Below, in pieces: positions 1 to 8,478 of a stretch of DNA of 64,000 nucleotides (position 1 is its first letter; each line of letters begins with the position of its first letter). The notes below the pieces were generated by a model. The model was not told the DNA's origin. It made no database searches and saw nothing but the letters and a program-made list of their open reading frames with translations. The stretch comes from Clostridia bacterium (lineage in GTDB: Bacteria; Bacillota; Clostridia; Christensenellales; Aristaeellaceae): assembly GCA_017484085.1 (NCBI GenBank), contig JAFUTW010000007.1:1-64000 (forward strand), read 5' to 3'. Position numbers and translations under genes: made by a program.

Positions 1-294
1 CCCCAGAAGATCTTTGAGGCCATCCGCGGCGGCCTGGCCGGCTCCACGGTCATGAACGCGAAGGCGCCCATGATGATGGACCAGAACTTCCAGCCCGGCT
101 TCCGTATCGACCTGCACATCAAGGATTTAAGCAACGTCGTGGACGCCGCCAAGGCTGTTGACGCGCCCATCCCGCTGACCCAGGCTGTCCTTGAGATGAT
201 GAAGGTGCTGCACCACGACGGCGACGGCTCCTGCGACCACAGCGCGCTGCTCAAGTACTATCAGAAGCTGACCGGTGAGGTGCTTCACCACTGA
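1..294 (+). CDS. garR: 2-hydroxy-3-oxopropionate (tartronate semialdehyde) reductase, 3' end
   Basis: Only the last 97 codons lie in the window; the 5' end is outside. The frame is open from base 1 and ends with TGA at 292-294. The visible part matches the all-helical C-terminal domain of the beta-hydroxyacid dehydrogenase family, GarR type: a run beginning IRGGLAGSTV, then MMMDQNFQPGF, DLHIKDL and a C-terminal DHSALLKYY. The family reduces tartronate semialdehyde to D-glycerate with NAD(P)H, a step of glucarate, galactarate and glyoxylate catabolism. The Rossmann domain and catalytic lysine lie upstream of the window and cannot be checked. A strong terminator follows directly. Another beta-hydroxyacid dehydrogenase of this family is possible, but the C-terminal sequence favours GarR. 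Confidence 0.9.
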   Translation, partial: PQKIFEAIRGGLAGSTVMNAKAPMMMDQNFQPGFRIDLHIKDLSNVVDAAKAVDAPIPLTQAVLEMMKVLHHDGDGSCDHSALLKYYQKLTGEVLHH

Positions 295-301
295 TTTTCC
301 C

Positions 302-329
302 ATGCCGGCACGAAAGCGCCGGCATTTTT
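302..329 (+). terminator. Rho-independent terminator after garR
   Basis: An 8-bp perfect stem (302-309 with 318-325, ATGCCGGC/GCCGGCAT) is followed by a T run. It lies 8 bases after the garR stop codon. Confidence 0.85.
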
Positions 330-347
330 GTATCAAGGAAAGCATAA

Positions 348-379
348 AGAAAGAAGCCTGGTTTCTCGGGCTTCTTTCT
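348..379. terminator. Bidirectional terminator between convergent genes
   Basis: An 11-bp perfect stem (AGAAAGAAGCC at 348-358 with GGCTTCTTTCT at 369-379) has T-rich sequence on the outgoing side of both strands. It lies between garR (+) and the DUF3472 gene (-), and probably ends the minus-strand transcript. Confidence 0.75.
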
Positions 380-460
380 GTTATTCGTTCCCTTCCGGGC
401 GTGCAGGATCTGCGTGAGATCCTGCTTCTACCTTTGCCAGGGAGTGGATCCACCGGGTCC

Positions 461-1436
461 TCAGTTCGGCACGCCGCTTTCTGTCGCCGGGATTTCATAC
501 CCTTTCAATTTCTCCGGGCCACGGCACAGTCCCGGGACGCCTGAGGTGATGATCCAGCAGGCATCCTCGTCCCGGCCCACATTCCAGCTTCCCTCGTAGT
601 CTTCGATGCCAAGGCTGTTGTTGACGCCATAGCTGACGGTCCCGGCGTTTACCCACTCGCCGGAGGTTCGCGTCCGGGCCCGGACGTTCCAGAACTCCAG
701 CGACCGGGGAAAGCCCGCCGCCTCCGGATCAAAGTTCTCCACAAATCCTGCGGCCCAATCCATCCAGACCCCGGTCAGGCCGCTGTCAAAGCAGAAAAGC
801 TCCATCTGTTCCTCGCCTTCCGGCTCCATCAGGAATACAGTAAACAGCTCTGTGCCCTGCTCGCCGGTCTGCTGCTCCAGAACGAAGCGATAGTCCTTGC
901 CGGTTTCCCAGTCAAAGCCGACTATGCACTGGACAAAGCTGCCCTCCCCGTTGGTCTCGGGGCTGTGTTCCACGGCCCAGTCCTCTCCGGGGGACAGCAC
1001 GCGGGGGCTTGATCACGGTCACGCTGCCCGCCTCATCTTCGCAGAAGGCGTCCCACAGCGACATGATGACGGCTTTCTGCCCGTCCTCCAGCACCTGAAA
1101 ACCGAAATACCCGCTGATGGCCTCACCATAGTCCGACCAGATCCGGGTATAGCTTCCCTCCATCCCGCTGACGTCCAGGTACCAGCAGGCCGGGCAGATA
1201 TAGGTGCCTGTCGGGTCGAAATCAATGCGGAAATCCATGGAAAAGGCCGTGAAGCCTTCCGGGTCAGTGTCCGGTACAAATGTGATATACGGGGAACGCA
1301 GCTCGCCGGGCTGCGCCAGCTGCGCCTCTGTAGGCATCGTCATCAGCCGGGACCAGTCCCGCTCAGCCAATGCCGCGCCTGTAAGCAAAACCATACCGGT
1401 GAGTACCGCAAGGAGAAGGGCAATCCGTTTTTTCAT
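461..1436 (-). pseudogene. Secreted DUF3472-type protein, frameshifted
   Basis: The start ATG at 1436 follows AGGAG at good spacing and opens a type I signal peptide (MKKRIALLLAV, with an AxA site near residue 20). The reading frame resembles DUF3472 (GYFGFQVLEDG, then a VIMSLWDAF strand). At a G5 run on the plus strand (1003-1007) the sense frame changes. The remaining 179 codons (GEDWAVEHS, DWETGKDYRF, WMDWAAGFVENFD) continue the same domain in the other frame to a stop at 461. Removing one base from the run would restore one protein of about 325 residues. The two halves fit one DUF3472 fold, so this is a recent mutation or a base-call error in a homopolymer. The molecular function of DUF3472 is unknown; many members are exported and found near carbohydrate-active genes. 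Confidence 0.8.
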
Positions 1437-1531
1437 GGTGTTCGCTCCTGTTCGTAGTTTTCTGTTCTGGTTTCTGATCAAAGCTTTGTCTGCAAATCCC
1501 TGTTCACCGCTTTGATCATCAATATACCGTT

Positions 1532-3394
1532 TCATCGACCCGGAAGCATCCCGGTAAGCTGATCCGCCAGCTGATGGTACGCCGCATCATTCCCGGCATA
1601 TCTGCGCAGAACCTCGATCTTGCTTTCCGCGTTTTTCACATAGGGATGCTGCGCATCGGCGCCCTCAGGGATCAGCCTCAGGCTTTCCGTCGCCATATCG
1701 GCCGCCAGATCGAGAAGCTGCCCGGAAATATCCTTTCCGCTGTCCATGCCGATGGAGAGGATCTGCGGAACGAACCCCAGGGTGGATGCGGTGTAACAGC
1801 TCCCGTCAAAGCCGTTCAGGTTGGATTCATCCGTGACCGGGGAATTGATCTTGTTGGTCAGATACGCGATCACCAGGTTCCGGGAAGGGTCTGTCATCGC
1901 CAGGGTTCCCGTCCATCCCTGATGCCCCACCGTATCGGGCGCCGCCTGCGTACCGAAATACCATACGCGCTGGTCGTCCCCCTCACGCCACCAGCCGAGG
2001 CCCCACTGCCCGAAGCCGACGGCTTTCGGCGCGGTGAACAGATCGATCACGTTGCGGGAGAAGAAGCGGTGTTCACCGTATCCCCCTGTCAGCATCACAC
2101 CGGCCAGCTTCGCCAGATCCTCTGCGTTTGCAAAGAGCCCGGCGTGACCGGAAACGCCTTCCATGCAGTACCAGGCGCGTTCATCCTGCACCTCACCCTG
2201 AAGGGTTCCCGTGCGGATGCCGTCAAAGAATACATGTCCGTCCCGCGTGTTGCCGTTCAATTCCGTAGCAGCGCAATCATCGGGCTTGAAGCCGTGCGCA
2301 AGCGGCAGGAAGGCCGTGCGGGTCAGCCCAAGCGGCTTAAAAAACACCTCGTCCATATACGCATCTAGGCGCTGCCCCGTGACGGCCTCCACTACAAAGG
2401 TGAGCAGCATATAATCGACATCGGAGTAAACGGTTTTTTCTCCCGGTTTATAGAGAAGCGGCGTCCTGAAGATGGCCGCCAGCGTTTCCTCTCGAGTGAC
2501 AGCGTAGCACAGGTTCGAGTCCCTGGCCCCCACAGCCTGAAGAGACATGTCGTAATCCGGGTTATTATAGTGGGGTCCGGCAGGAAAACCCGCCTGATGG
2601 CGCAACATATCCCGGACGGTCAGCGCCCGTTTCCAGGCCAGCTGTGTTTCGTGATCCACAGGCGCCTCGGCATCGGCATAGGCAAAATCCAGCGTATCCG
2701 CCGCAAATCCTTCCCCGAGGATATCTGCGATCCTGCTCTCAATATCAAGGGTGCCGTCCGTCACCAGCTTCTGGACGGCATAGTTCACGGAGAACATCTT
2801 CGTTACGCTGGCCAGGTCGTACAGGGTGCCGGTGGTGACAGGCGCGCTGTCCGCTTTGGGCGATCCGTCAGGATGATAGGCGTTTACCGTCCCCCATGCA
2901 TCGCTGAAGACCAGGCGTCCGTTTCGGATGACCGCAAGCTGCGCGCTGGTAAAGCCGTGGCGGATGTCCGATTCGATGATGTCGCTGATCATCTCCAGCG
3001 CCTCCGGCCGGATGCCCTCCGTTCCGTCTGTGTCCTCCAGAAGCGATGGATAAGGGATGTGTACCGTGATCGCACGGTTCAGCCCCAGCGGGAAGACGTT
3101 CGAAATCTCAAGGGTGTTCACCCCATCCACGGTGTCGCCGGAGATGTCCACCTGCCACACGCCGCCCGTCAGGCCTTCCGTGTCGTATTTCACTCCGTTG
3201 ACATACAGGGAATAGCGCTCTACGGTATCCGGCACGCCGAGCCATATCGCACCCTGGCCGTGGAAAAACCGGAAGCTGACCATACTGTTCATGGCCAGAG
3301 TGTCATCGGTGTAGCCTTTCCAGTCCGGAAACGCCGCGGTTTTCTGCCACCCAAACTGCGGCACGGCATCTGCTTTCACTGCAGCCACGCGCAT
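1532..3394 (-). CDS. Serine hydrolase, beta-lactamase/PBP class C family, with N-terminal beta domain
   Basis: 620 residues; the start ATG at 3394 has an AGGAAGGAG Shine-Dalgarno. Residues about 1-120 look like a beta-sandwich. From about 130 the class C beta-lactamase/EstB fold follows, with the nucleophile motif S196-V-T-K199, a YSD at 323-325 in place of the usual YxN, and H491-QGWTGT in the KTG position. A helical tail of about 80 residues ends the protein. These motifs are those of esterase or D-aminopeptidase-like members rather than true beta-lactamases. There is no signal peptide, so it is probably cytoplasmic and acts on an imported ester or amide; the substrate cannot be told. It ends 95 bases before the DUF3472 pseudogene on the same strand, and the two may be co-transcribed. 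Confidence 0.9.
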   Translation of the reverse strand: MRVAAVKADAVPQFGWQKTAAFPDWKGYTDDTLAMNSMVSFRFFHGQGAIWLGVPDTVERYSLYVNGVKYDTEGLTGGVWQVDISGDTVDGVNTLEISNVFPLGLNRAITVHIPYPSLLEDTDGTEGIRPEALEMISDIIESDIRHGFTSAQLAVIRNGRLVFSDAWGTVNAYHPDGSPKADSAPVTTGTLYDLASVTKMFSVNYAVQKLVTDGTLDIESRIADILGEGFAADTLDFAYADAEAPVDHETQLAWKRALTVRDMLRHQAGFPAGPHYNNPDYDMSLQAVGARDSNLCYAVTREETLAAIFRTPLLYKPGEKTVYSDVDYMLLTFVVEAVTGQRLDAYMDEVFFKPLGLTRTAFLPLAHGFKPDDCAATELNGNTRDGHVFFDGIRTGTLQGEVQDERAWYCMEGVSGHAGLFANAEDLAKLAGVMLTGGYGEHRFFSRNVIDLFTAPKAVGFGQWGLGWWREGDDQRVWYFGTQAAPDTVGHQGWTGTLAMTDPSRNLVIAYLTNKINSPVTDESNLNGFDGSCYTASTLGFVPQILSIGMDSGKDISGQLLDLAADMATESLRLIPEGADAQHPYVKNAESKIEVLRRYAGNDAAYHQLADQLTGMLPGR

Positions 3395-3578
3395 GGCTCC
3401 TTCCTGCCCGAGGGCGGATGATGAGTGTGGCCCGACTGCCGGCCACCCTCCATTGATGCTTAATCAGTATAGCATAAAGCGTTTCACTTGTCCCTTATTT
3501 CTGTTTTGCCCAATAATCCGGCAATGCGGGCAGAATTCAGCCTGACGATCTGCATGAATGCTCCCTTCAAAAACAATG

Positions 3579-3607
3579 AGGTGCATCGCCGAAAGGACGA
3601 TGCACCT
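3579..3607 (-). terminator. Terminator after the AraC-type regulator
   Basis: A 10-bp perfect stem (3579-3588 with 3598-3607) is followed on the minus strand by CATTGTTTTTG. The rest of 3395-3655 shows nothing I can support as a gene. Confidence 0.75.
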
Positions 3608-3655
3608 TATCTGTATGGGTGTGCTGCCACTGCTGAAAGGGCGCGTTTGCATGCC

Positions 3656-4537
3656 TTATTTCTCGTTCACGGCAATCCAGATTTCACCGGCATAGTCCGG
3701 ATCGTCCGTCTTATCGGACGGGTATACCTCAATTTCTGCGCCTCCGGCATACTCATAGCGGTCGCTGCTCGGAAAGAAATCACTGACGATTCTTCTGTAC
3801 GTTTCGATAAAGACTTCCGGCATCTTGCCCTTGAAGGGGAACACCGCATAGGTGAACGCCGGGAGCTCAATAACTTCGAGGTCTCCATCTGCCGGAGCGC
3901 CGTTGTACTCTGCACCGATTCCGTATGGGAACACATCCCCGTCTGTTTCCAGCGAGAAGCAGATTCCAAGCAGCCCGGCCAGCCTCGGCCTTTCAGGAAT
4001 ATAACTGCAGATCTTCTGCATGGTTCCGTCTTGTCCGCATTTTGCCCAGAAGTCTGTGATGTCAGGCGTCCCCGCGCCGGTTTCAGGCTTATGGACGCGT
4101 TCTCTTTTACAGATGACTTTGATTGAACCCGGTTTTTCAATTCGATAATCCATTTCAGTCCCTCCTGTCAGAATGAGTTTTACAGACAGTCGGGAAAAGG
4201 ATTTGACCGTCGCGCCGTTTCTGGCTTCCGTCGGTGTGGTGCCGTGGAATCGTGAAAAGGCGCGGGTAAAGCTCTCCGGCGTTTCGTACCCGTACTTGAA
4301 AGCAATATCGATTACCTTCTCATCGCTGTGGACAAGCTCATCCGCCGCCAGCGAAAGCCGTCTCATACGGATATAGTCACCGAGGGTAAAGCCGCACATG
4401 ATGCTGAATACTCTCTGAAAGTGAAACGAAGACGAACAGGCCTGCTTCGCCACCGCATCATAATCGATTTCCTCAGTCAGATGCGCCTCCGTATAATCAA
4501 GCGCCCTCTGTATGCCTTTGATCCAGTCCACATCCAA
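3656..4537 (-). CDS. AraC-family regulator with GyrI-like effector-binding domain
   Basis: 293 residues in two parts. Residues about 8-105 are a double helix-turn-helix of AraC/XylS type (IDYDAVAKQACSSSFHFQRV, then DIAFKYGYETPESFTRAFSR and the closing GTTPTEAR). Residues about 130-293 are a GyrI-like/AraC_E_bind domain (MDYRIEKPG at its start, an IELPAFTYAVFPFKG strand and a WIAVNEK end). This is the Rob/BltR-type arrangement in which the C-terminal domain binds small hydrophobic or cationic ligands and the N-terminal domain contacts the promoter. It is monocistronic and has its own terminator. The target genes are not evident; no multidrug pump lies next to it. Confidence 0.92.
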   Translation of the reverse strand: MDVDWIKGIQRALDYTEAHLTEEIDYDAVAKQACSSSFHFQRVFSIMCGFTLGDYIRMRRLSLAADELVHSDEKVIDIAFKYGYETPESFTRAFSRFHGTTPTEARNGATVKSFSRLSVKLILTGGTEMDYRIEKPGSIKVICKRERVHKPETGAGTPDITDFWAKCGQDGTMQKICSYIPERPRLAGLLGICFSLETDGDVFPYGIGAEYNGAPADGDLEVIELPAFTYAVFPFKGKMPEVFIETYRRIVSDFFPSSDRYEYAGGAEIEVYPSDKTDDPDYAGEIWIAVNEK

Positions 4538-4735
4538 TCCCTCCTGTTCTGTGGCTTTATTCTAACAGGAACAAATGTCTGATTCCTGACTCTGCGTGCT
4601 GAGCAGTGTCAGACTGAATCATCAATCAGAAAGGCTCCCTGCCTCTGACGCATTGATGCTGCCATGCTCCATCATGGATGTCTATACAGCTTCGGTACGG
4701 ATACGCGGATGACAACTGTGTATGCCCGCCGATAC

Positions 4736-4763
4736 AAAAGGACGGCTTTTCAGCCGCCCTTTT
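4736..4763 (-). terminator. Terminator after the FMN-domain protein
   Basis: On the minus strand an 11-bp stem (AAAAGGGCGGC with GCCGTCCTTTT, one G-U pair) is followed by T-rich sequence, 21 bases after the stop at 4784. Nothing else is supported between 4538 and 4783. Confidence 0.75.
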
Positions 4764-4783
4764 GCAGTATAACCGTTAACTTG

Positions 4784-6418
4784 TCACTTCAGCGTCTTCG
4801 CCTGTCCGGCGGCCTTCAGCACCGCGCCGAGGATATCGCCGTGCGCGTCGGAGAGGGACATCGTCGCGCCGCTCAGAGCGTCGACGTTCGCCTTCTCCTC
4901 GTCGGTCAGCGCGTTCCACTTGGCCAGGTCTTCTTCCTTGGTCGCGCCCTCGCGGATGACCCGGCCGTTTGCCGCGGTCTGGCGCTCGAAGAAGGTCCGG
5001 AGCTCTTCCGCCGTCTTGCCTGCGAAGAAAGCTTCAAAGGTGTTCATCTCCTGCGTCCAGGTGCCGCTGTTCATTTTGTAGAGGTCGCCCAGGTCGCGCT
5101 TGGTGCGGAACGCGGGCAGACTGCCGGTAAAGGTCTCTTCCGTCTGCTCCAGCACGCCGTCGACCTTGCCGTCGCCGTCCGCATCGTTGTTGTAGCTCAT
5201 GCCCGGCCAGCCGGGGAAGGCGTTATCCTCCGCCCCGTCGTGGTTCGGCGTGATGATCTCCAGGATGTCTTCCTTCGCGGCAGCGACCCTTCCGGCTTCA
5301 TCCAGCAGCGCGCCGGCGGTCACGACGTTAAAGGAATACACCGGCACGTCCTGATCGTCCTTGCCCGGGCCGAGGCGCGGGGTCACGACCACGCCCATGC
5401 CGATCGAAGCGGCGGTTTCGGCGCCGACCGGCTCCTGTTTTTCCAGGGCTTTGAGCACCGCGCCGAGGATGTCGCCGTGCGCGTCGGAGAGGGACATGGT
5501 CGCGCCGCTCAAGGCGTCGACGTTCGCCTTCTCTTCGTCGGTCAGCGCGTTCCACTTGGCCAGGTCTTCTTCCTTGGTCGCGCCCTCGCGGATGACCCGG
5601 CCGTTTGCCGCGGTCTGGCGCTCAAAGAAGGTCCGGAGCTCTTCCGCCGTCTTGCCGATGAAGAAGGCCTCGAAGGTATCCATCTCCTGGGTCCAGGTGC
5701 CGCTGTTCATCTTGTAAAGGTCGCCCAGGTCGCGCTTGGTGCGGAACGCGGGCAGAGTATTCGTAAAGGTGTCCTCCGTCTGCTCCAGCACGCCGTCGAC
5801 CTTGCCGTCGCCGTCTGAGTCGTTGTTGTAGCTCATGCCCGGCCAGCCGGGGAAGGCGTTGTCCTCCGCCCCGTCGTGGTTCGGCGTGATGATCTCCAGG
5901 ATGTCCGTCTCCACGTCGCAGATGCGTCCGTCCGCGTCGGAGATGACATAGGCGGCCACCACGTTGAAGGAATACACGGGCACATCCTGATCGTCCTTGC
6001 CCGGGCCCAGCCGCGGGGTCACGACCATACCCAGGCCCTGGCGAAGGCCGCTCATGGATACGTCCGCCGCTTCTTCTGCCTCTGCGGGCTCCTCCGTGAT
6101 GCCCAGGGCGCTGCGGACCGCGGCAAACACGCCGTTGCTCGTCCAGGTAGCCCCGGTGTACACGTCCACTCCGTCGACGGTGCCGGCAGCCAGGATGGCT
6201 TCCGTCAGCGGCGCGAGCGCCTGCCCGCCGATCGCCTCGGTCTCCTTTTCGCCCGTCAGTGTCAGGGCGGTGATCTTGCCGCCCTCCACGGTCACTTCCG
6301 CCGTGATCGGGCCGCCGTAGCCGTTTGCCTCACCCGTGAAAACGCCGTCCTCAGCGCTCACGGCCGCAGAAAGCAGCAGCATCGCCAGGACCAGGATAAG
6401 TGAAAAGATCTTCTTCAT
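4784..6418 (-). CDS. Exported protein with three FMN-binding-type domains
   Basis: 544 residues. AAGGAGG abuts an ATG at 6424 but sits 6 bases before the ATG at 6418, so I use 6418. A type I signal peptide (KKIFSLILVLAML, cleavage near AVSA|ED) is followed by an FMN_bind domain (about residues 24-108) with the flavinylation-type motif YTGATWTS (Thr91). Two tandem units of about 197 residues follow (about 128-324 and 340-536), nearly identical, each ending VDALSGATMS (Thr307, Thr519). The units resemble the second domain of Clostridia FMN-binding proteins (GLG..VTPRLGPG, TKRDLGDLYKMNSG, GKTAEELRTFF). Related exported proteins carry FMN on Thr, attached by ApbE, and act in extracytosolic electron transfer. 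That role is inferred; no ApbE, Rnf or Ndh gene is visible here. Each repeat has an acidic DxDGDGKVDG loop like a calcium-binding turn. Confidence 0.9.
   Translation of the reverse strand: MKKIFSLILVLAMLLLSAAVSAEDGVFTGEANGYGGPITAEVTVEGGKITALTLTGEKETEAIGGQALAPLTEAILAAGTVDGVDVYTGATWTSNGVFAAVRSALGITEEPAEAEEAADVSMSGLRQGLGMVVTPRLGPGKDDQDVPVYSFNVVAAYVISDADGRICDVETDILEIITPNHDGAEDNAFPGWPGMSYNNDSDGDGKVDGVLEQTEDTFTNTLPAFRTKRDLGDLYKMNSGTWTQEMDTFEAFFIGKTAEELRTFFERQTAANGRVIREGATKEEDLAKWNALTDEEKANVDALSGATMSLSDAHGDILGAVLKALEKQEPVGAETAASIGMGVVVTPRLGPGKDDQDVPVYSFNVVTAGALLDEAGRVAAAKEDILEIITPNHDGAEDNAFPGWPGMSYNNDADGDGKVDGVLEQTEETFTGSLPAFRTKRDLGDLYKMNSGTWTQEMNTFEAFFAGKTAEELRTFFERQTAANGRVIREGATKEEDLAKWNALTDEEKANVDALSGATMSLSDAHGDILGAVLKAAGQAKTLK
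4811..5401 (-). repeat. Second copy of a tandem in-gene repeat
   Basis: About 590 bp encoding residues about 340-536 of the FMN-domain protein. It matches 5447-6037 with few differences, which cluster at the FNVVTAGALLDEAG segment. The offset between copies is 636 bp. Confidence 0.9.
5447..6037 (-). repeat. First copy of a tandem in-gene repeat
   Basis: About 590 bp encoding residues about 128-324 of the FMN-domain protein; partner of 4811-5401. Long stretches are identical at the nucleotide level, for example around the GATKEEDLAKWNALTDEE segment. Confidence 0.9.
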
Positions 6419-6516
6419 GCGCATCCTCCTTGATACTGTTTGATCGGTAGGGTCGCGGTCTTCTCCGGATCCTTATCGAAACAGGAAATGCAGTCATATT
6501 TCTCCGGAAGAGTGCC

Positions 6517-6531
6517 TATGATGCTATCATA
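6517..6531. promoter_or_regulatory. Inverted repeat upstream of the FMN-domain gene
   Basis: TATGAT-GCT-ATCATA is a perfect 6+3+6 inverted repeat about 100 bases upstream of the start at 6418. It could be an operator; no adjacent regulator points to it. Confidence 0.35.
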
Positions 6532-6597
6532 CTCCGTCTCTAATGTCTATATAACTTTAGTACTGGCAAACAACATCAAATATCTGTGCCAACAGAC

Positions 6598-6638
6598 ATA
6601 AAAAGTCCGCCCTCCCGCGCAAGCACGCAGGAGGACGG
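6598..6638 (-). terminator. Terminator after the SGNH hydrolase gene
   Basis: A 13-bp stem with two G-U pairs (6607-6619 with 6626-6638) is followed on the minus strand by AC and TTTTT. Confidence 0.85.
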
Positions 6639-6662
6639 GATCATTCATTTTTAATCTGTTCT

Positions 6663-7253
6663 CTATTCCTCTGCCGTTTTCCCGGACATCTTTTCCAGTT
6701 CTTTCAGCAGGCACTCCGCGAAGCACGCATGCCCCTCCGGGGAGAAATGCACACCGTCGAAGACAAGCTGAATGCCCCAGCAGCCGGCGTCCGCAAAGCA
6801 GACGCCGTTTTGTTCCGCCGCCCGTCGGAGTTCTGCCGAAAGCAGCGCCGACTCCGAGATAAGGCGCGGATCGTTTACCCATTCCCCGGCGACAAGGCGC
6901 GGCGGTGCGATCAGCAGCACCGATCCGCCGGACAGCTGAGCGCAGACCGTCTCCAGCATCGCCGAGGCGCGTCTGCCGGTCTCCTCCGCCGTTCTGCCCA
7001 GGAGCAGGTCGTTCGTTCCCAGCAGGATGAGGACTGCATCCGCCGGCAGCTTTGATGCAAGCCATGCGGACAGCACCGGCAGTTCGCCGCCGCGCGGGAA
7101 CGCCCGCCCGTTCACGCCGCCGTTCACGGCCTCAAATCCGGCTGCCGCGATCCTCCCCGTCCAGCGTACGTCCTCCGGATACCGGGAACCCAGATAGGAG
7201 CGCGGATCGAACCCGTAGGTGTTCGAATCTCCGATGCAAAGGATGCGTTTCAT
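6663..7253 (-). CDS. SGNH/GDSL-family hydrolase
   Basis: 196 residues, single SGNH domain. Block I is IGDSNTYG with Ser10, block III is GTND (Asn81, Asp82) and block V is DGVHFS (Asp166, His169). No signal peptide, so it is cytoplasmic. The family removes acyl groups, often acetate, from sugars, glycosides or peptides. It starts 4 bases after the stop of the amidohydrolase gene, so the two are translationally close and probably act on the same imported compound. It is the last gene of the unit that begins with the TRAP importer and is followed by a strong terminator. Confidence 0.92.
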   Translation of the reverse strand: MKRILCIGDSNTYGFDPRSYLGSRYPEDVRWTGRIAAAGFEAVNGGVNGRAFPRGGELPVLSAWLASKLPADAVLILLGTNDLLLGRTAEETGRRASAMLETVCAQLSGGSVLLIAPPRLVAGEWVNDPRLISESALLSAELRRAAEQNGVCFADAGCWGIQLVFDGVHFSPEGHACFAECLLKELEKMSGKTAEE

Positions 7254-7257
7254 CCTG

Positions 7258-8391
7258 TCAGCAGAAATCCGCCTGACAGTAGACGCACTTGCCGCCCTTG
7301 AAGGTCATCATGGGCACGAGCACCTGCGTCCCGGTGAAGCGATGGCCGTTGATGTCGCAGTAGGGGACTTCCTTCTTCTTCAGCTTCAGGATTGCGATAT
7401 CCGCCGGCGTTCCCTCCGCCATGCTGGCCAGTTCCGGCATGCCGATCTTCTCGGCCGGCGCACGGGTTGCCGTATCCAGCACATCTTCCAGCGGCATCCC
7501 GAAGTCCAGGAATTTGCTGAGGATGCGCGGCAGCGTATGCAGCGGCTGCAAAAAGAAGCTGCTCGTGTTGTTGTCCGAGGAGATGATGTCAGGCACGAAG
7601 CCCTGCCTCATCGCGCTGCGGCAGATCTCCAGATCAAAATTGCTGCGTCCGTTGGAAGCGTCGAACAGCACGCCGCGCTTGCGGGCTTCCAGCAGGCCCG
7701 GCAGCACTGCGCCGTCCGCGCTCAGGCAGGTGTTTTTTCCCCGTCCCTGGTAGATGTGGCAGATGACGTCGCCGGGGCGCAGGAAGGATGCCAGCTCATC
7801 CAGCGGCAGCGCGCAGTCCGTGACATGCACGACGACGGGAACGTGCGCCTTTTCCGCGATCTCCACGGTCCTTTCAAGGCTGCGCCTGGCCATCTCCGGC
7901 GTGACGATGCCGTTGGAGATGCGGGTCTTGAGGGCCACCAGGTTATCCGGATACTGCGCGAAGAGGGACAGGATCTTTTCTTCGTCGAAATAAGCCGGAT
8001 CGAGGTTCTCGGGGTAACGGTCACAGGCCTGTCCGCCGGAAGCCACGAGCAGGTAATTGAGTATCCTCACCTCGCTCAGGGCCATCACGCTGCGGCGGTA
8101 GAGCTCATAGGAGCCGGCGCCGCAGCTGCCGCCGTCGACTGCCGTCGTGATGCCGCTGCAGAAGGAAGCCGCGTCCGGATTTACTCCGTTTTCCGTTCCG
8201 TTCAGGAAATAGTGAACGTGATAATCGATCAGTCCGGGCATCACGATGCACCCTTCGGCGTCGATCACCTGACGGTATTCGGCGCCTTCCTCGGGCTTTG
8301 CAATACGGCCGCCGACGAGTGCGAGGTCTCCTTTTTTCATCACGCGGGAAGAGGGATCATAGATCATGCCGTTTTGAATGAGAAAATTCAT
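7258..8391 (-). CDS. Amidohydrolase-superfamily metallohydrolase (dihydroorotase/deacetylase-like)
   Basis: 377 residues with the metal-dependent amidohydrolase pattern: HVH at 58-60, a candidate carboxylated lysine K155 (LVALKTR), His189 (VVVHVT), His212 (VICHIY) and Asp273 (ISSDNN). The fold and length match the EF_0837/AHA_3915-type amidohydrolase/deacetylase group, members of which remove N-acyl groups or hydrolyse carboxylate-bearing amides. The substrate here is not known. It lies downstream of the TRAP genes, separated from dctP by a hairpin at 8433-8456, and next to an SGNH hydrolase. Import of an acylated carboxylate followed by deacylation is a reasonable inference. Confidence 0.9.
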   Translation of the reverse strand: MNFLIQNGMIYDPSSRVMKKGDLALVGGRIAKPEEGAEYRQVIDAEGCIVMPGLIDYHVHYFLNGTENGVNPDAASFCSGITTAVDGGSCGAGSYELYRRSVMALSEVRILNYLLVASGGQACDRYPENLDPAYFDEEKILSLFAQYPDNLVALKTRISNGIVTPEMARRSLERTVEIAEKAHVPVVVHVTDCALPLDELASFLRPGDVICHIYQGRGKNTCLSADGAVLPGLLEARKRGVLFDASNGRSNFDLEICRSAMRQGFVPDIISSDNNTSSFFLQPLHTLPRILSKFLDFGMPLEDVLDTATRAPAEKIGMPELASMAEGTPADIAILKLKKKEVPYCDINGHRFTGTQVLVPMMTFKGGKCVYCQADFC

Positions 8392-8432
8392 GACGTTCCC
8401 CTTTCGGATCTTTATCAGCCGTTCAACGGTAC

Positions 8433-8456
8433 GGGGCGCCGCTTACACGGCGCCCC
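8433..8456 (-). terminator. Intercistronic hairpin after dctP
   Basis: A perfect 9-bp GC stem (8433-8441 with 8448-8456) with a 6-base loop and no T run on the minus strand. It probably stabilises dctP mRNA or partly attenuates transcription before the amidohydrolase gene. Confidence 0.6.
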
Positions 8457-8478
8457 AGAAATCCGTCTCAGATACCGA

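Noticed and set aside
3464..3652. A 62-codon minus-strand ORF between the serine hydrolase and the AraC gene
   Set aside because: It overlaps the terminator hairpin at 3579-3607, has no ribosome-binding site and no family likeness.
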